NCBI RefSeq assembly: GCF_014205215.1
Contig: NZ_JACHNC010000001.1
Location: forward strand, 1,555,001-1,619,000
Reading direction: 5' to 3'
Source: Actinoplanes lobatus
GTDB lineage: Bacteria > Actinomycetota > Actinomycetes > Mycobacteriales > Micromonosporaceae
DNA: 64,000 bases
The notes below the pieces were generated by a model. It made no database searches. It was not told the origin of the DNA and saw only the letters and a list, made by a program, of their open reading frames with translations. Both the position numbers and the translations under genes were made by a program. Positions 1-12,263 of this stretch are shown here, piece by piece. How positions within the stretch are numbered: position 1 is the stretch's first letter; every line of letters starts with the position of its first letter.

Positions 1-174
1 GTCGTCGATACCGCCGAGGTCGGTAACCATGCAGGCCTTGTAGGCGGCGACCGCGGGCGTGCTGGAGCCGGTCGAGCCGGTCTCCTCCGGGGCCTCACCA
101 CATGCGGCGGCAGCGAGCGTCAGCCCACCTGCCGCGAGAATCGCCACGATCCGCTTCCCACGTACTGGGCGCAA
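1..174 (-). CDS. BMP-family solute-binding lipoprotein (partial, N-terminus only)
   Basis: Only the first 58 codons lie in the window. The start is TTG at 174, with an AAGGAGG-like ribosome-binding site just upstream. The N-terminus is a lipoprotein signal: basic residues, a hydrophobic run, then a lipobox LAAAAC with the modified Cys at residue 25, followed by a Gly/Ser/Thr linker. The mature part begins ACMVTDLGGIDD, which resembles the first strand of basic-membrane-protein (BMP/Med) substrate-binding proteins; these feed nucleosides to ABC importers. The lipoprotein call is strong. The BMP assignment rests on this short motif. ABC transporter genes would be expected beyond position 1. Confidence 0.72.
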   Translation of the reverse strand, partial: MRPVRGKRIVAILAAGGLTLAAAACGEAPEETGSTGSSTPAVAAYKACMVTDLGGIDD

Positions 175-375
175 GACGCCCTCCTTCCGCTGCACACCGA
201 GGTTCCTGTATCTCGGGTGAATCTTCAGGCGGGAGCGTATCCCCGGGCCCGGACCCCGTCAGGACATCGGTACGGACTGTTGGCGCACCGTTATAGCTCC
301 GCAACCACCATGCCCGCGGGTCGCTCCTTTCGGCTGGATCAGGAGGGAATTGCGCCTCTACCAGGAAACAGGAAG

Positions 376-603
376 TTAATCTGCGGCCCGCCGCCAGGCC
401 TTGACCCCGAGCACGCCCACCCCGGTCCCGATCGCCAGCGAGGCGGCGATCAGCACCGCGTGCACCCACAGGAACGAGGTCGGCGAGCCGTCGGCGAACG
501 ACCGCTCGTCCTTCCAGATGGCCAGCCCGAAACGCGGCCAGATCAGCCAGGTCCACACGCCGACCGCGATCAGGAACGCCGCCCACCGCTTGTTGATCAC
601 CAC
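376..603 (-). CDS. SCO4848-family small membrane protein
   Basis: A 75-residue protein with a basic N-terminus (MVINKRW), a first membrane segment at about residues 7-24, a short polar stretch containing WKDERSF, and a second membrane segment at about residues 46-68 ending in KAWRRAAD. Length and layout match the small two-helix family named after Streptomyces SCO4848, whose function is unknown. It is the last gene of a minus-strand run trpS / 2H phosphoesterase / YihY / unknown / this gene. A YihY gene also neighbours the Streptomyces homologue (from memory), which supports the identification. Confidence 0.75.
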   Translation of the reverse strand: MVINKRWAAFLIAVGVWTWLIWPRFGLAIWKDERSFADGSPTSFLWVHAVLIAASLAIGTGVGVLGVKAWRRAAD

Positions 604-615
604 GGGGTGAGTATC

Positions 616-981
616 TCAACCGGCCAATCGCGCCGCGATCCGCCGCCAGCCGGCCAGCACCTCGGCCGGCTCCGGCGGGGCGCCCGGCTGCTCGCGGGCC
701 AGCTGCGGAGGGAAGTCCTCCTCCTCCCCGGTCCGGGCCAGCTCGATCTCCCGACGGATCGCGTCCACCCCGTCCAGCGGCAGCAGCGGCTCCACCACGG
801 CCATCAGATCGTCGTCGGCCACCACGGCACGGGCCAGGGCCAGGGCGTGGGCGTGCTCGTACGGCCCGCAGACCACCGGTTCCCAGTCCTCCAGGTCACC
901 GAGCGAACCGAAGGTGATGACCCACGGTCGATCGGCGATCGGCGAGCCGGGCGGCAGATGCAACGTCACCAGTGTCCCCAC
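616..981 (-). CDS. Conserved hypothetical protein, about 121 aa
   Basis: The reading frame continues upstream over the YihY gene, so the start was placed at GTG 981, giving a protein that begins VGTLVTLHLPPG; a GTG four codons later is an alternative. The product is soluble and acidic, with a strand-rich N-terminal half (PWVITFGSLGDLEDWEPVVCG) and a helical second half ending AGWRRIAARLAG. No catalytic motif or known domain is recognised. It lies 7 bp downstream of the YihY gene and 12 bp before the SCO4848-family gene, so it is probably co-transcribed. Function unknown. Confidence 0.55.
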   Translation of the reverse strand: MGTLVTLHLPPGSPIADRPWVITFGSLGDLEDWEPVVCGPYEHAHALALARAVVADDDLMAVVEPLLPLDGVDAIRREIELARTGEEEDFPPQLAREQPGAPPEPAEVLAGWRRIAARLAG

Positions 982-988
982 CGGCCCA

Positions 989-1909
989 TCATCGCGGGCG
1001 GGAGTGCCGAATCCAGGCGTTTTGCCCCACCGGGGCGGTCTTGTCGTCTGCCGACAGATCGACCACCCGGCCGTGTGGGCTGGTCGCCGCCCAGGCCGCC
1101 CCGAAGAGCAGCAGCTGGTTGAAGACATAGAGGTAGACCAGCGCACCGACGGCCGAGCCGACCAGGCCGTACGCCGGATTCCGCTCGACCAGCGCGACGA
1201 ACGACCTGCCCACCGTGTTGAGCAGCATGATGCCGATGCCCACCTGGAGCACCGGCGGCGTCATCCGGCGGGCGGTCATCCGCAGCCGGGGCACCGCGGC
1301 CAGCAGCGCCGCCGCCAGCAGCATGTTGACCGCCAGGGTGAGGGCCCAGCTGGCGATCGACAGCAGGGTGGCGAACCCGCCGCCGGCCAGCCAGTTCAGC
1401 AGGGTCTCCAGCCCGTACACGGCGAGCTGGGAGAGGGCGAGCAGCAGCAGCATGCCGATCAGCACGATCAGGTCGACGACCTGGCGTACGCCTATGTAGC
1501 CGGGCTGCTCGCGCAACTGCCAGATGAGCCGCTGCGAGGACCGGATCGACTCGACCCAGCCGATGCCGGTGAAGGTCAGGCCGACCAGGCCGACGATGCC
1601 GACCGTCCTCTTGCTGTCCAGGATCGCCTGCACGTCGAGGAAGGGCAGGTTCTCGGCCAGGAAGTCGCGCACCAGGTCGAACAGTTCGCTGTTGTTCGTG
1701 AGCAGGAAACCGAAGACCGAGTACCCGATCAGCAGCAGGGCGAAGACCGCGAAGAATCCGTAGTAGGCGATCGCCGCGGCCAGCCGGCCACCCTGGACGC
1801 TCTGGTACCGCAGGATGGCCCGGCACAGATGGTCGAAGTACGGCGATCGGTACCGCACCGCGGTGATCCGGGCCGTGGTCGCGTCGAAGGCCCGGTCGAT
1901 CGGGTTCAC
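989..1909 (-). CDS. YihY/BrkB-family integral membrane protein
   Basis: A 306-residue polytopic membrane protein with about six hydrophobic segments. It carries the family signature near residues 40-60 (GGRLAAAIAYYGFFAVFALL), a loop with GIGWVESIRSSQRLIW, and a late segment GSAVGALVYLYVFNQLLL. This is the YihY/BrkB family, once annotated as ribonuclease BN and now viewed as membrane proteins of unclear function. The GTG start at 1909 lies 21 bp downstream of the 2H phosphoesterase stop, consistent with one transcript from trpS. The C-terminal tail is short and polar. Confidence 0.88.
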   Translation of the reverse strand: MNPIDRAFDATTARITAVRYRSPYFDHLCRAILRYQSVQGGRLAAAIAYYGFFAVFALLLIGYSVFGFLLTNNSELFDLVRDFLAENLPFLDVQAILDSKRTVGIVGLVGLTFTGIGWVESIRSSQRLIWQLREQPGYIGVRQVVDLIVLIGMLLLLALSQLAVYGLETLLNWLAGGGFATLLSIASWALTLAVNMLLAAALLAAVPRLRMTARRMTPPVLQVGIGIMLLNTVGRSFVALVERNPAYGLVGSAVGALVYLYVFNQLLLFGAAWAATSPHGRVVDLSADDKTAPVGQNAWIRHSRPR

Positions 1910-1930
1910 CGGCAGACCGTAACCGACCGG

Positions 1931-2461
1931 TCAGCTTCCGAGCGGGAAGTCCCGCCGGGGCCGCCACGGGCCCTCGCCGCCGTGCGAGAAGAGCGTGAAC
2001 GAGGCGACCTCGAACCTGGCCGAGAAGCCGGCCAGGTCCTCGAACACCGCGTCCAGCGCGCCGGCCGGCACGTCCTGCGCCACGGTCACGTGCGGGTGGT
2101 ACGGGAAGCGGGTGTCCCGTCGCACGTCCTCCGACCGGGTGATCGCCTCGGCCAGCAGCTCGCACTCGCTGATGCCCTGCGCCAGCGCCACGAACACCAC
2201 GTCGGTGACCGGCCGGAACGTGCCGGTCCCGCGCAGGTGGACGGTGAACGCCGGCTGCGCCGAGGCGATCTCCTCCAGGTGCTTCTCGATCGCCGGCAGC
2301 GCGTCGGCGGCCACCTCGGTGGGCCCGAGGAGGGTGACGTGCGCCGGCGTCCAGGCGGCCTGCGGGTCGCCGGCCTCGGCGCGCCGGCGGGTCAGCGCCG
2401 AACCCCAGGGTTCGGGGATGTCGATGGCGACGCCGATACGGGTGACGGCCGGGTCGGACAC
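1931..2461 (-). CDS. 2H phosphoesterase, 2'-5' RNA ligase family
   Basis: A 176-residue protein with the two HxT motifs that define the 2H phosphoesterase superfamily: HVTLLGPT at about residues 41-48 and HPHVTVAQ in the second half. These two His-x-Thr units form the active site that acts on 2',3'-cyclic or 2'-5' phosphodiester bonds. Actinobacterial members of this branch (LigT/thpR-like) have no assigned cellular substrate. The start lies 4 bp downstream of the trpS stop, so translation is probably coupled. The linkage to a tRNA synthetase suggests an RNA end-processing role, but that is inference. Confidence 0.82.
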   Translation of the reverse strand: MSDPAVTRIGVAIDIPEPWGSALTRRRAEAGDPQAAWTPAHVTLLGPTEVAADALPAIEKHLEEIASAQPAFTVHLRGTGTFRPVTDVVFVALAQGISECELLAEAITRSEDVRRDTRFPYHPHVTVAQDVPAGALDAVFEDLAGFSARFEVASFTLFSHGGEGPWRPRRDFPLGS

Positions 2462-2465
2462 CGGG

Positions 2466-5737
<3,272 letters not shown>

Positions 5738-5863
5738 CGCCGGGACCGTCCCCGGGAGTGCCCGAGCGGCCTTCCGGGGCCACCCGTCCGGGGTTGCGTC
5801 GGCTTTCGCCTGATCACCCGCACGAGCGAGACCAGGGGCTCGGAAATCGGGCACGGGACTATC

Positions 5864-6679
5864 GTGTCCGGCATGGGGGTCAGCCCACCGTATCTTCGCG
5901 GTGACACCGAGCAAGGTGTCACCGTCAGCGTCGACTCCACGGAGGACGCCGCGGTCTCCCTCCTCACGGTGCGCGGACCGTGGGACGCGCAGCTGCGCTG
6001 GACCGCGTCGACGACGCTCCGCCGGTGTTTCACCGACCATCCGGACGGGCTCATCGTGGACCTGTCCGGGCTGCTCGACCCGCACAGCGAGAGCGCCTCG
6101 ACCTGGATGACGGCCCGCCGGCTGGCGGCCGGCCTGCAACCGCCGGTGCACCTGGCCCTCTGTGTGCCCCCGGAGCTGCCGCTCGCCGACCGCATGCAGG
6201 GTCTGGACGCCGGGCGCTACCTGCCGGTCTACGCCAAGATCGGCCAGGCCCGGGTGGCCCTGGCCGGCCGGATCCCCGGCGACGAGCGGCTGAGCGCCAC
6301 GCTACGGCCCGATCCGGACGCCCCCAGCGTGGCCCGCAACCTGGTGAGCGACGCCTGCCTGGGCTGGGGGCTGGTGGAGCTGCTGCACCCCAGCCGGCTG
6401 GTCATGTCGGAGCTGGTGACGAACGCGGTGGAGCATGCCGGCACCGACATCCGGGTGGTGGTGAGCCGCCGGGGCGCCGGGGTGCATCTGTCGGTGGCCG
6501 ACAGCGACCCGCGCCTGCCCCGGCTGATCCGCCCCTCCTCGCCGCGCCCGGACCTGCCGCTCGACGAGCGGGGTCGCGGGCTGCGGACGGTTCAGGCGAC
6601 CGCCGCCCAGTGGGGAGCCCTGCCGACCGAGGCCGGCAAGGTCGTCTGGGCGACGGTCCGGCTCAGCGAGCCTCGATGA
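5864..6679 (+). CDS. STAS-like domain plus HATPase_c_2 ATP-binding regulator
   Basis: A 271-residue soluble regulator. Residues 1-130 look like a STAS/anti-sigma-antagonist fold (LLTVRGPWDAQL, LIVDLSGLLDP). Residues 150-271 are an RsbW-like GHKL ATPase: N-box SELVTNAVEHAG, G1-type VADSDPRLP and G2-type DERGRGLRTV. Proteins with this pairing are typical of actinobacterial partner-switching networks that control sigma factors. No sigma factor gene is adjacent, so the target is unknown. The start is GTG 5864; ATG 5873 is three codons in. Its 3' end overlaps the 3' end of the convergent cysN by 17 bp. Confidence 0.75.
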   Translation: MSGMGVSPPYLRGDTEQGVTVSVDSTEDAAVSLLTVRGPWDAQLRWTASTTLRRCFTDHPDGLIVDLSGLLDPHSESASTWMTARRLAAGLQPPVHLALCVPPELPLADRMQGLDAGRYLPVYAKIGQARVALAGRIPGDERLSATLRPDPDAPSVARNLVSDACLGWGLVELLHPSRLVMSELVTNAVEHAGTDIRVVVSRRGAGVHLSVADSDPRLPRLIRPSSPRPDLPLDERGRGLRTVQATAAQWGALPTEAGKVVWATVRLSEPR

Positions 6680-7961
6680 TCATTCCGGCGCCGACCGTAC
6701 GGTTGGTGCTCTCGTCGATCAGGATGAAGCCACCGGTGGTCCGGTTGCGGCGGTACTCGTCGGCCAGCAGCGGCACCGTGGTGCGCAGCTTGACCCGGCC
6801 GATCTCGTTGAGCTTGAGCTCGCCGGCCGCCTCGTCCCGGTGCAGCGTGTTCACGTCCAGCCGGTACTGCAGACCGCGGACCACGGCACGCGCCGACCGG
6901 GTGGTGTGCTTGATCGAGTACTTGCCGCCGACCCGCAGCGGGGCCGACTCGTCCATCCAGCAGATCATCGCCTCGACGTCCTGAGCGGGCGTCGGGGCGT
7001 TGTGCGGGCGGCAGATCATGTCACCGCGCGAGATGTCGATCTCGTCGGCCAGGCGGACCGTCACCGACATCGGCGGGAACGCCTCGGCCACCGGGCCGTC
7101 GGCGGTCTCGATCGAGGAGATGGTGCTGGTCAGGCCGGAGGGCAGGACCATCACGTCGTCGCCCGGCTTGAGGATGCCGGAGGCCACCTGCCCGGCGTAG
7201 CCGCGGTAGTCGGTGACCGTGGTGGACTGCGGCCGGATCACGTACTGCACCGGGAAGCGCACGTCGACCAGGTTGCGGTCGCTGGCGATGTGCACATGCT
7301 CCAGGTGGTGCAGCAGGGACGGGCCCTCGTACCACGGGGTGTTCTCCGACCGGCTGGCGATGTTGTCGCCGTTGAGCGCGGAGATCGGGATGATGCTCAG
7401 GTCCGGCGCGTCGAGCTTGGCCGCGAACGAGGTGAACTCGTCGGCGATCCGGTCGAAGACCTCCTGGCTCCAGTCCACCAGGTCCATCTTGTTGACGCAC
7501 AGCACCAGGTGCGGCACCCGCAGCAGGCTGGTCAGGAAGGCATGCCGCCGGGACTGCTCGACCAGGCCCTTGCGCGCGTCGACCAGGATCAGCGCCAGGT
7601 CCGCGGTGGACGCGCCGGTCACCATGTTCCGGGTGTACTGAATGTGCCCCGGGGTGTCGGCGATGATGAACTTCCGCCGCGGCGTGGCGAAGTAGCGGTA
7701 CGCCACGTCGATCGTGATGCCCTGCTCCCGCTCGGCACGCAGGCCGTCGGTGAGCAGAGCCAGGTTGGTGTACTCGTCGCCGCGGGACGCGCTGGCGCTC
7801 TCCACCGCCTCGAGCTGGTCCTCGAAGATCGTCTTGGTGTCGAACAGCAGCCGGCCGATGAGCGTGGACTTGCCGTCGTCGACGCTGCCCGCCGTGGCGA
7901 ACCGGAGCAGGTCCATGCCGCGGGAGGAAGCGGCGTCAGGCTCGAGAACTGCCTGGCTCAT
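6663..7961 (-). CDS. cysN: Sulfate adenylyltransferase subunit 1 (GTPase)
   Basis: A 432-residue translation-factor-like GTPase that drives ATP sulfurylase: sulfate plus ATP gives APS. The P-loop GSVDDGKST is at residues 25-33, the switch motif contains DTPGHIQYTRNMVTGAS, and NKMD is the guanine-specificity motif. The protein ends after the beta-barrel domains, so there is no fused CysC APS kinase as in CysNC proteins. The start ATG at 7961 shares one base with the cysD stop (TGATG), fixing the start and indicating coupled translation. It is the last gene of the cysQ-cysD-cysN unit. Confidence 0.95.
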   Translation of the reverse strand: MSQAVLEPDAASSRGMDLLRFATAGSVDDGKSTLIGRLLFDTKTIFEDQLEAVESASASRGDEYTNLALLTDGLRAEREQGITIDVAYRYFATPRRKFIIADTPGHIQYTRNMVTGASTADLALILVDARKGLVEQSRRHAFLTSLLRVPHLVLCVNKMDLVDWSQEVFDRIADEFTSFAAKLDAPDLSIIPISALNGDNIASRSENTPWYEGPSLLHHLEHVHIASDRNLVDVRFPVQYVIRPQSTTVTDYRGYAGQVASGILKPGDDVMVLPSGLTSTISSIETADGPVAEAFPPMSVTVRLADEIDISRGDMICRPHNAPTPAQDVEAMICWMDESAPLRVGGKYSIKHTTRSARAVVRGLQYRLDVNTLHRDEAAGELKLNEIGRVKLRTTVPLLADEYRRNRTTGGFILIDESTNRTVGAGMIIEAR

Positions 7962-8872
7962 CAGAAGTAACCCTCTCGCTTGCGGTCTTCCATCGCGGCC
8001 TCGCTGACCTTGTCGTCGCCACGGGTGGCGCCGCGCTCGGTGATCCGGGTCGCCGCGACCTCGTCGATCACCTTCTCGACCGTGTCGGCCTCGGAGAGCA
8101 CGGCCGCGGTCTGCGACGCGTCGCCGACCGTCCGGTACCGCACCCGGCGGACCTCGGAGGTCTCGCCGTCCCGCAGCCGGATGAACTCGTTGACCGCGTA
8201 GAACATCCCGTTGCGCTCGACGACCTCCCGGTCGTGGGCGTAGTAGATGCTCGGGAGCGGGATGTTCTCCTTGGCGATGTAGTGCCAGACGTCCAGCTCG
8301 GTCCAGTTGGAGAGCGGGAAGACCCGGATCGACTCGCCCGGGTGGTGCCGCCCGTTGTACAGCGCCCACAGCTCGGGCCGCTGGTTCTTCGGGTCCCACT
8401 GGCCGAACTCGTCGCGGAAGCTGAACATCCGCTCCTTGGCGCGGGCCTTCTCCTCGTCGCGGCGGGCGCCGCCGAAGAGGGCGTCGAACCGGTACTTCTC
8501 CACGGCGGCGAGCAGGACCGGCGTCTGGATCCGGTTGCGGGTGCCGTCCGGCAGCTCGCGGACCAGGCCGGTGTCGATCGCCTCCTGCACGCTGGCGACC
8601 ACCAGGTTCAGGCCGAGCGAGGCGACGCGACGGTCCCGGTACTCCAGGACCTCCGCGAAGTTGTGGCCGGTGTCGATGTGCATGACCGGGAACGGGATGC
8701 GCGCGGGCGCGAACGCCTTCTCCGCTAGGCGCAACATCACGATCGAGTCTTTACCGCCGGAGAAGAGCAGCACAGGGCGCTCGAACTCGGCCATGACCTC
8801 ACGCATGACGAAGATGCTCTCCGCTTCGAGAGCATCCAGATGCGATACGCGATAGGGCTTCGTCTGGCTCAT
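7961..8872 (-). CDS. cysD: Sulfate adenylyltransferase subunit 2
   Basis: A 303-residue PP-loop ATP pyrophosphatase, the catalytic subunit of ATP sulfurylase. It begins MSQTKPYRVSHLDALEAE, and the PP-loop SGGKDS is at about residues 39-44. Other family features are HIDTGHNF, FGGARRDEEKARAKER and the C-terminus DRKREGYF. ATG 8872 was chosen because homologues align from there, and the open frame upstream is not protein-like. It lies 49 bp downstream of cysQ and is coupled to cysN by a one-base overlap. Confidence 0.95.
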   Translation of the reverse strand: MSQTKPYRVSHLDALEAESIFVMREVMAEFERPVLLFSGGKDSIVMLRLAEKAFAPARIPFPVMHIDTGHNFAEVLEYRDRRVASLGLNLVVASVQEAIDTGLVRELPDGTRNRIQTPVLLAAVEKYRFDALFGGARRDEEKARAKERMFSFRDEFGQWDPKNQRPELWALYNGRHHPGESIRVFPLSNWTELDVWHYIAKENIPLPSIYYAHDREVVERNGMFYAVNEFIRLRDGETSEVRRVRYRTVGDASQTAAVLSEADTVEKVIDEVAATRITERGATRGDDKVSEAAMEDRKREGYF

Positions 8873-8921
8873 GGGTTCTGTCCCCAGACCTTTCTCCGGT
8901 ATCAGCCGGGCAGGGCAGACG

Positions 8922-9812
8922 TCATTCTGACGGAAGGTGCCTCTGCAGTGCAGCAAGCAACCGAGGAGCGAGATCTTTCCGACAAACCACCAGGTCAGGC
9001 AACTTGGGGTCTGCCTGGTTATAGGTGAGCGGGGTGCCGTCGATACGGCTCGCGTGCAGGCCAGTGGCCAACGCCACAGCCACCGGGGCGGCGGAGTCCC
9101 ACTCGTACTGACCACCCGCGTGCACGTAGGCGTCCGCGTCGCCGTTGATCACCGCGGCGATCTTCACCCCGGCCGAGCCCATCGGCACCAGCTCGGCGCC
9201 GATCTCCTCGGCCAGAGCGGTGACGAAGGCGGGCGGGCGGGTCCGGCTCGCCGCGATCCGGATCGCCCCACCGGTCGCCGCTTCCAGGGGCATCGGGGGG
9301 TACGCCGGCGCGTGGTCGGTGGCCAGGGTGCAGTGCCGGGCCGGCATGGCCACGGCGCCCGCGGTCAGCCGGGCCGGCGCCGACGAGTCGGCGGTCCACA
9401 GGGCCACGTGTACGGCCCAGTCGTCCCGCCCCTCCTCGGAGAACTCGCGGGTCCCGTCGAGCGGGTCGACGATCCAGACCCGGTTCGCGTCGAGCCGGTC
9501 CGGCCGGGTCAGGGTGGGCTCGCCCTCGATCCAGGCGGTCCGGGAGTGCTCGTCCTCCTCGGAGAGCACCGCGTCAGCCGGGCGCCAGCGGGCCAGCTCG
9601 GCCCGGAGCAGCTCGTGGGCGGCCTGGTCGCCGGCCGTCTTGAGGGCTTTGCCGTCCGAGTACCCGGTGTCCTGGCGGACCTGGAGCAGCACCTGTCCGG
9701 CGCGGTCCGCGAGCCAGCGGGCGAAGGCGGAGTCGTTCACCGGGGGCGCTCCGCCCTCGCCGGCTTCCCGTGGCCCGGCAATGCGTGCCGACGTCTTCGT
9801 CTGCTCGCCCAT
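8922..9812 (-). CDS. cysQ: 3'(2'),5'-bisphosphate nucleotidase (PAP phosphatase)
   Basis: A 296-residue inositol-monophosphatase-family enzyme with its Mg2+/Li+-sensitive metal motifs: SEEDE, VDPLDGTREFSEEG and EWDSAAPVAVA. CysQ removes 3'-phosphoadenosine 5'-phosphate, the by-product of PAPS-dependent sulfation or reduction. The start at ATG 9812 (MGEQTKTSARIAGP) is inferred; a start nearer the folded region, such as VNDSAFARWLADRAG, is possible because the first 25 residues look disordered. It follows the sugar transferase by 29 bp and precedes cysD by 49 bp, all on the minus strand. Confidence 0.9.
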   Translation of the reverse strand: MGEQTKTSARIAGPREAGEGGAPPVNDSAFARWLADRAGQVLLQVRQDTGYSDGKALKTAGDQAAHELLRAELARWRPADAVLSEEDEHSRTAWIEGEPTLTRPDRLDANRVWIVDPLDGTREFSEEGRDDWAVHVALWTADSSAPARLTAGAVAMPARHCTLATDHAPAYPPMPLEAATGGAIRIAASRTRPPAFVTALAEEIGAELVPMGSAGVKIAAVINGDADAYVHAGGQYEWDSAAPVAVALATGLHASRIDGTPLTYNQADPKLPDLVVCRKDLAPRLLAALQRHLPSE

Positions 9813-9841
9813 CGTCTCGCTCCTTCGCTCCGTGTGCGAAC

Positions 9842-11551
9842 TCAGTACGCCCCCGACGACCGCACCACCGCGGTCACCGTCCTGAGCAGGATCACCAGAT
9901 CCAGGCTCAACGACCAGTTCTCCACATAGCGCAGGTCGAGCCGGACCGCCTCCTCCCAGGAGAGATCCGACCGCCCGGACACCTGCCAGAGGCCGGTCAT
10001 CCCCGGCTTGACGGCAAGCCGGCGCCGCACGTCGTCGGCGTAGGCAGCGACCTCGGTCGGCAGCGGCGGCCTCGGACCGACCAGCGACATCTGGCCCGAC
10101 AGGACGTTGAGCAGCTGCGGCAGCTCGTCGAGCGAGAACCGGCGCAACCACTGTCCGACCGGGGTGACTCGCGGGTCGTCGCGGATTTTGAAGAGCACAC
10201 CATCGTGCTCGTTGAGATGCCTCAGCTCGGCAAGCCGGGCTTCGGCATCGAGGTACATGCTGCGGAACTTGAAGATCCGGAACAACCGGCCGTCACGTCC
10301 CACGCGCACCTGGCGAAAGAGTACCGGCCCGCGCGAGGTAAGGCCTACGCAGAGCGCCACGGTCAAGAGCACCGGGCTCAGAAAAATCAGAAGGAGGATC
10401 GCCCCGACCCTATCTACCAGGTCCTTGACCAGACGCGAGCCACCGTGCAGCCGGGGATGCTCGACGTGCAGCATGGGCAGCCCGTCGAACGGCCGGATCG
10501 TGGTCCGCGCCCCGGCGACGTCCACCAGCGCACTGGACACCACCAGGTCCACCTCGTCGCGCTCCAGCCGCCACGCCAGCCGGCGCACCGCGGCGCCGTC
10601 CAGCTCCGGGCAGCTCAGCACCACCACGGTGTCGGCATCGGCCAGTTCCACCGCGGTCGCCACGTCGTCGAAGGTGCCGAAGACCGGCAGATCGGTCAGC
10701 CCGACCCCGTCGGCACCGGGCGGCAGGCACGCGCCGACCACTTCGAGACCGTGGTAGCGCTCACGGCGCAGCTGGAGGGTCATGCCGATGATCGAGAGCT
10801 CGTGGCCGACCACGATCACCCGGCGCAGGTTCTCGCCCCGGGACCGGGCCAGATGCAGCCGCTTGCGCAGCACGAACCGCAACACCACGATCGCGACGAT
10901 GGCCAGCGGGCACGCCACCAGGACGTAGGACCTGGCCAGATCAAGATTCAGGGCGTACGACACGACGGCCGCCCCGCCGACCAGACCGGCACCGCCGCGC
11001 AGCACGCGCTGGTACTCGTCGGAGCCGACGAACAGATAACGGCGCTCGTACGCCCGCGCCGCGACCAGCACCAGGAGCAGCGCCAGCGGCATGAGCGCCG
11101 ACCACACCAGGTACTGCCGGTTGTACGCGGTGACATGGTCACCGAACCGGGTGAAGAAGGTGCCCGCCCCGGCCATCACGCCGGCGGTCAGGTCGGAGAG
11201 GACCAGCGACCGTACGTAGCGGCGCTCCCAGTCCTGCCGGCGGGACATGGCCGCGTGCCGGCCGCGGGCCCGCTGGAACGGGCGGACCGCCGTCGACCGG
11301 TTGCGGCCGGCCGGCTCGTGCCGCTGGACCGCCTGGTTCCGGGCCGGCACCGGCTCACCCCGGACGGCCTGTGGCGGGGCGTTCTCCACACCGGCCGCCG
11401 GTCCGGGGATCCGGGTGTTGAGGCCGCTGCGCCGCTCGGGCGCACGCTGTGGCCCCTGGTTCAGTCCGACGCCCCGCCCATCGACCGCCGGCAGGGTCAC
11501 CGTGGGTTCGATCAACGCGTCCGCACGGTCCTCGGACACGTCCTGCGGCAC
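9842..11551 (-). CDS. Polyprenyl-phosphate sugar-1-phosphate transferase (exopolysaccharide initiation)
   Basis: A membrane enzyme of the WbaP/CpsE type, which moves a sugar phosphate from a nucleotide sugar to undecaprenyl phosphate and starts exopolysaccharide repeat-unit assembly. After a long, probably disordered N-terminus come four hydrophobic segments (about residues 110-250), a CoA-binding-like Rossmann region (VIVVGHELSIIGMTL), a further membrane segment and the catalytic Bac_transf domain: FRQVRVGRDGRLFRIFKFRS, then SLDELPQLLNVL and GPRPP. The full 569-residue frame is given; a start near MSRRQDWERRY (residue 101) cannot be excluded. It is probably co-transcribed with cysQ. Confidence 0.87.
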   Translation of the reverse strand: MPQDVSEDRADALIEPTVTLPAVDGRGVGLNQGPQRAPERRSGLNTRIPGPAAGVENAPPQAVRGEPVPARNQAVQRHEPAGRNRSTAVRPFQRARGRHAAMSRRQDWERRYVRSLVLSDLTAGVMAGAGTFFTRFGDHVTAYNRQYLVWSALMPLALLLVLVAARAYERRYLFVGSDEYQRVLRGGAGLVGGAAVVSYALNLDLARSYVLVACPLAIVAIVVLRFVLRKRLHLARSRGENLRRVIVVGHELSIIGMTLQLRRERYHGLEVVGACLPPGADGVGLTDLPVFGTFDDVATAVELADADTVVVLSCPELDGAAVRRLAWRLERDEVDLVVSSALVDVAGARTTIRPFDGLPMLHVEHPRLHGGSRLVKDLVDRVGAILLLIFLSPVLLTVALCVGLTSRGPVLFRQVRVGRDGRLFRIFKFRSMYLDAEARLAELRHLNEHDGVLFKIRDDPRVTPVGQWLRRFSLDELPQLLNVLSGQMSLVGPRPPLPTEVAAYADDVRRRLAVKPGMTGLWQVSGRSDLSWEEAVRLDLRYVENWSLSLDLVILLRTVTAVVRSSGAY

Positions 11552-11650
11552 CTCGAACCTCCCGTCACGTCAGCCAGCGCACCTGTTCGTGCGTCCGATT
11601 GACCAACGGGTCGGAGGCGGAACGCGTCACGGGATCGTTAGATGGACAAA

Positions 11651-12238
11651 TCAGACACCATGGTACTTGTTCTGCGCCCATTCGACGCCTTCTTGGACGA
11701 TCGCCTCCACCATGTCGGCCGCCCGGTCCACCAGGAAGTCCAGCTCCTTGCGCTCCGCCCCGGAGAAGTCGGAGAGCACGTAGTCGGCCGGATCCTGCCG
11801 CCCGGGGGGCCGTCCGATGCCGAAGCGCACGCGCGCGTACTCCTTGGTCGCGAGCGACTTGGACATCGAGCGGAGTCCGTTGTGACCGCCCTCGCCTCCA
11901 CCCCTTTTCGCCCGAACCTGCCCGAACGGCACATCCAGCTCATCATGCACCGCGATCACCTGCGCCACCGGGACTTTGAAGAACTGCGACAGCGCCACCA
12001 CCGGAGCACCGGAGAGGTTCATGTAGGTGAGCGGCTTCAGCAGGATCACCTTGGGCCCACCGAAGCCCAGCCTGCCCTCGGCGGCCTCCGCCTGCGCCCG
12101 CTTCGCCCGCCCGAACTTGCCACCGGTCCGGGAGGCCAGCAGGTCGGCCACCATGAACCCCACGTTGTGCCGGTTGCCGGCGTACTCCCGGCCCGGATTG
12201 CCCAGGCCGACCACCAGCCAGGGTGCCTCGTCGCTCAT
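11651..12238 (-). CDS. pth: Peptidyl-tRNA hydrolase
   Basis: A 195-residue enzyme that releases peptides from prematurely dropped peptidyl-tRNA. Signature motifs are [20 protein letters not shown] near residue 8 (catalytic His in NRHNVG), PLTYMNLSG, and HDELDVPFG with [15 protein letters not shown] 12238 (MSDEAPW) is chosen; upstream GGGAGG and GAGAGGG support it. It sits downstream of rplY, separated by 88 bp that contain a perfect 34-bp palindrome. The rplY-pth pairing is a common actinobacterial arrangement. Confidence 0.95.
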   Translation of the reverse strand: MSDEAPWLVVGLGNPGREYAGNRHNVGFMVADLLASRTGGKFGRAKRAQAEAAEGRLGFGGPKVILLKPLTYMNLSGAPVVALSQFFKVPVAQVIAVHDELDVPFGQVRAKRGGGEGGHNGLRSMSKSLATKEYARVRFGIGRPPGRQDPADYVLSDFSGAERKELDFLVDRAADMVEAIVQEGVEWAQNKYHGV

Positions 12239-12263
12239 CCCTCTCGCCTCCCGCCGCATACAC

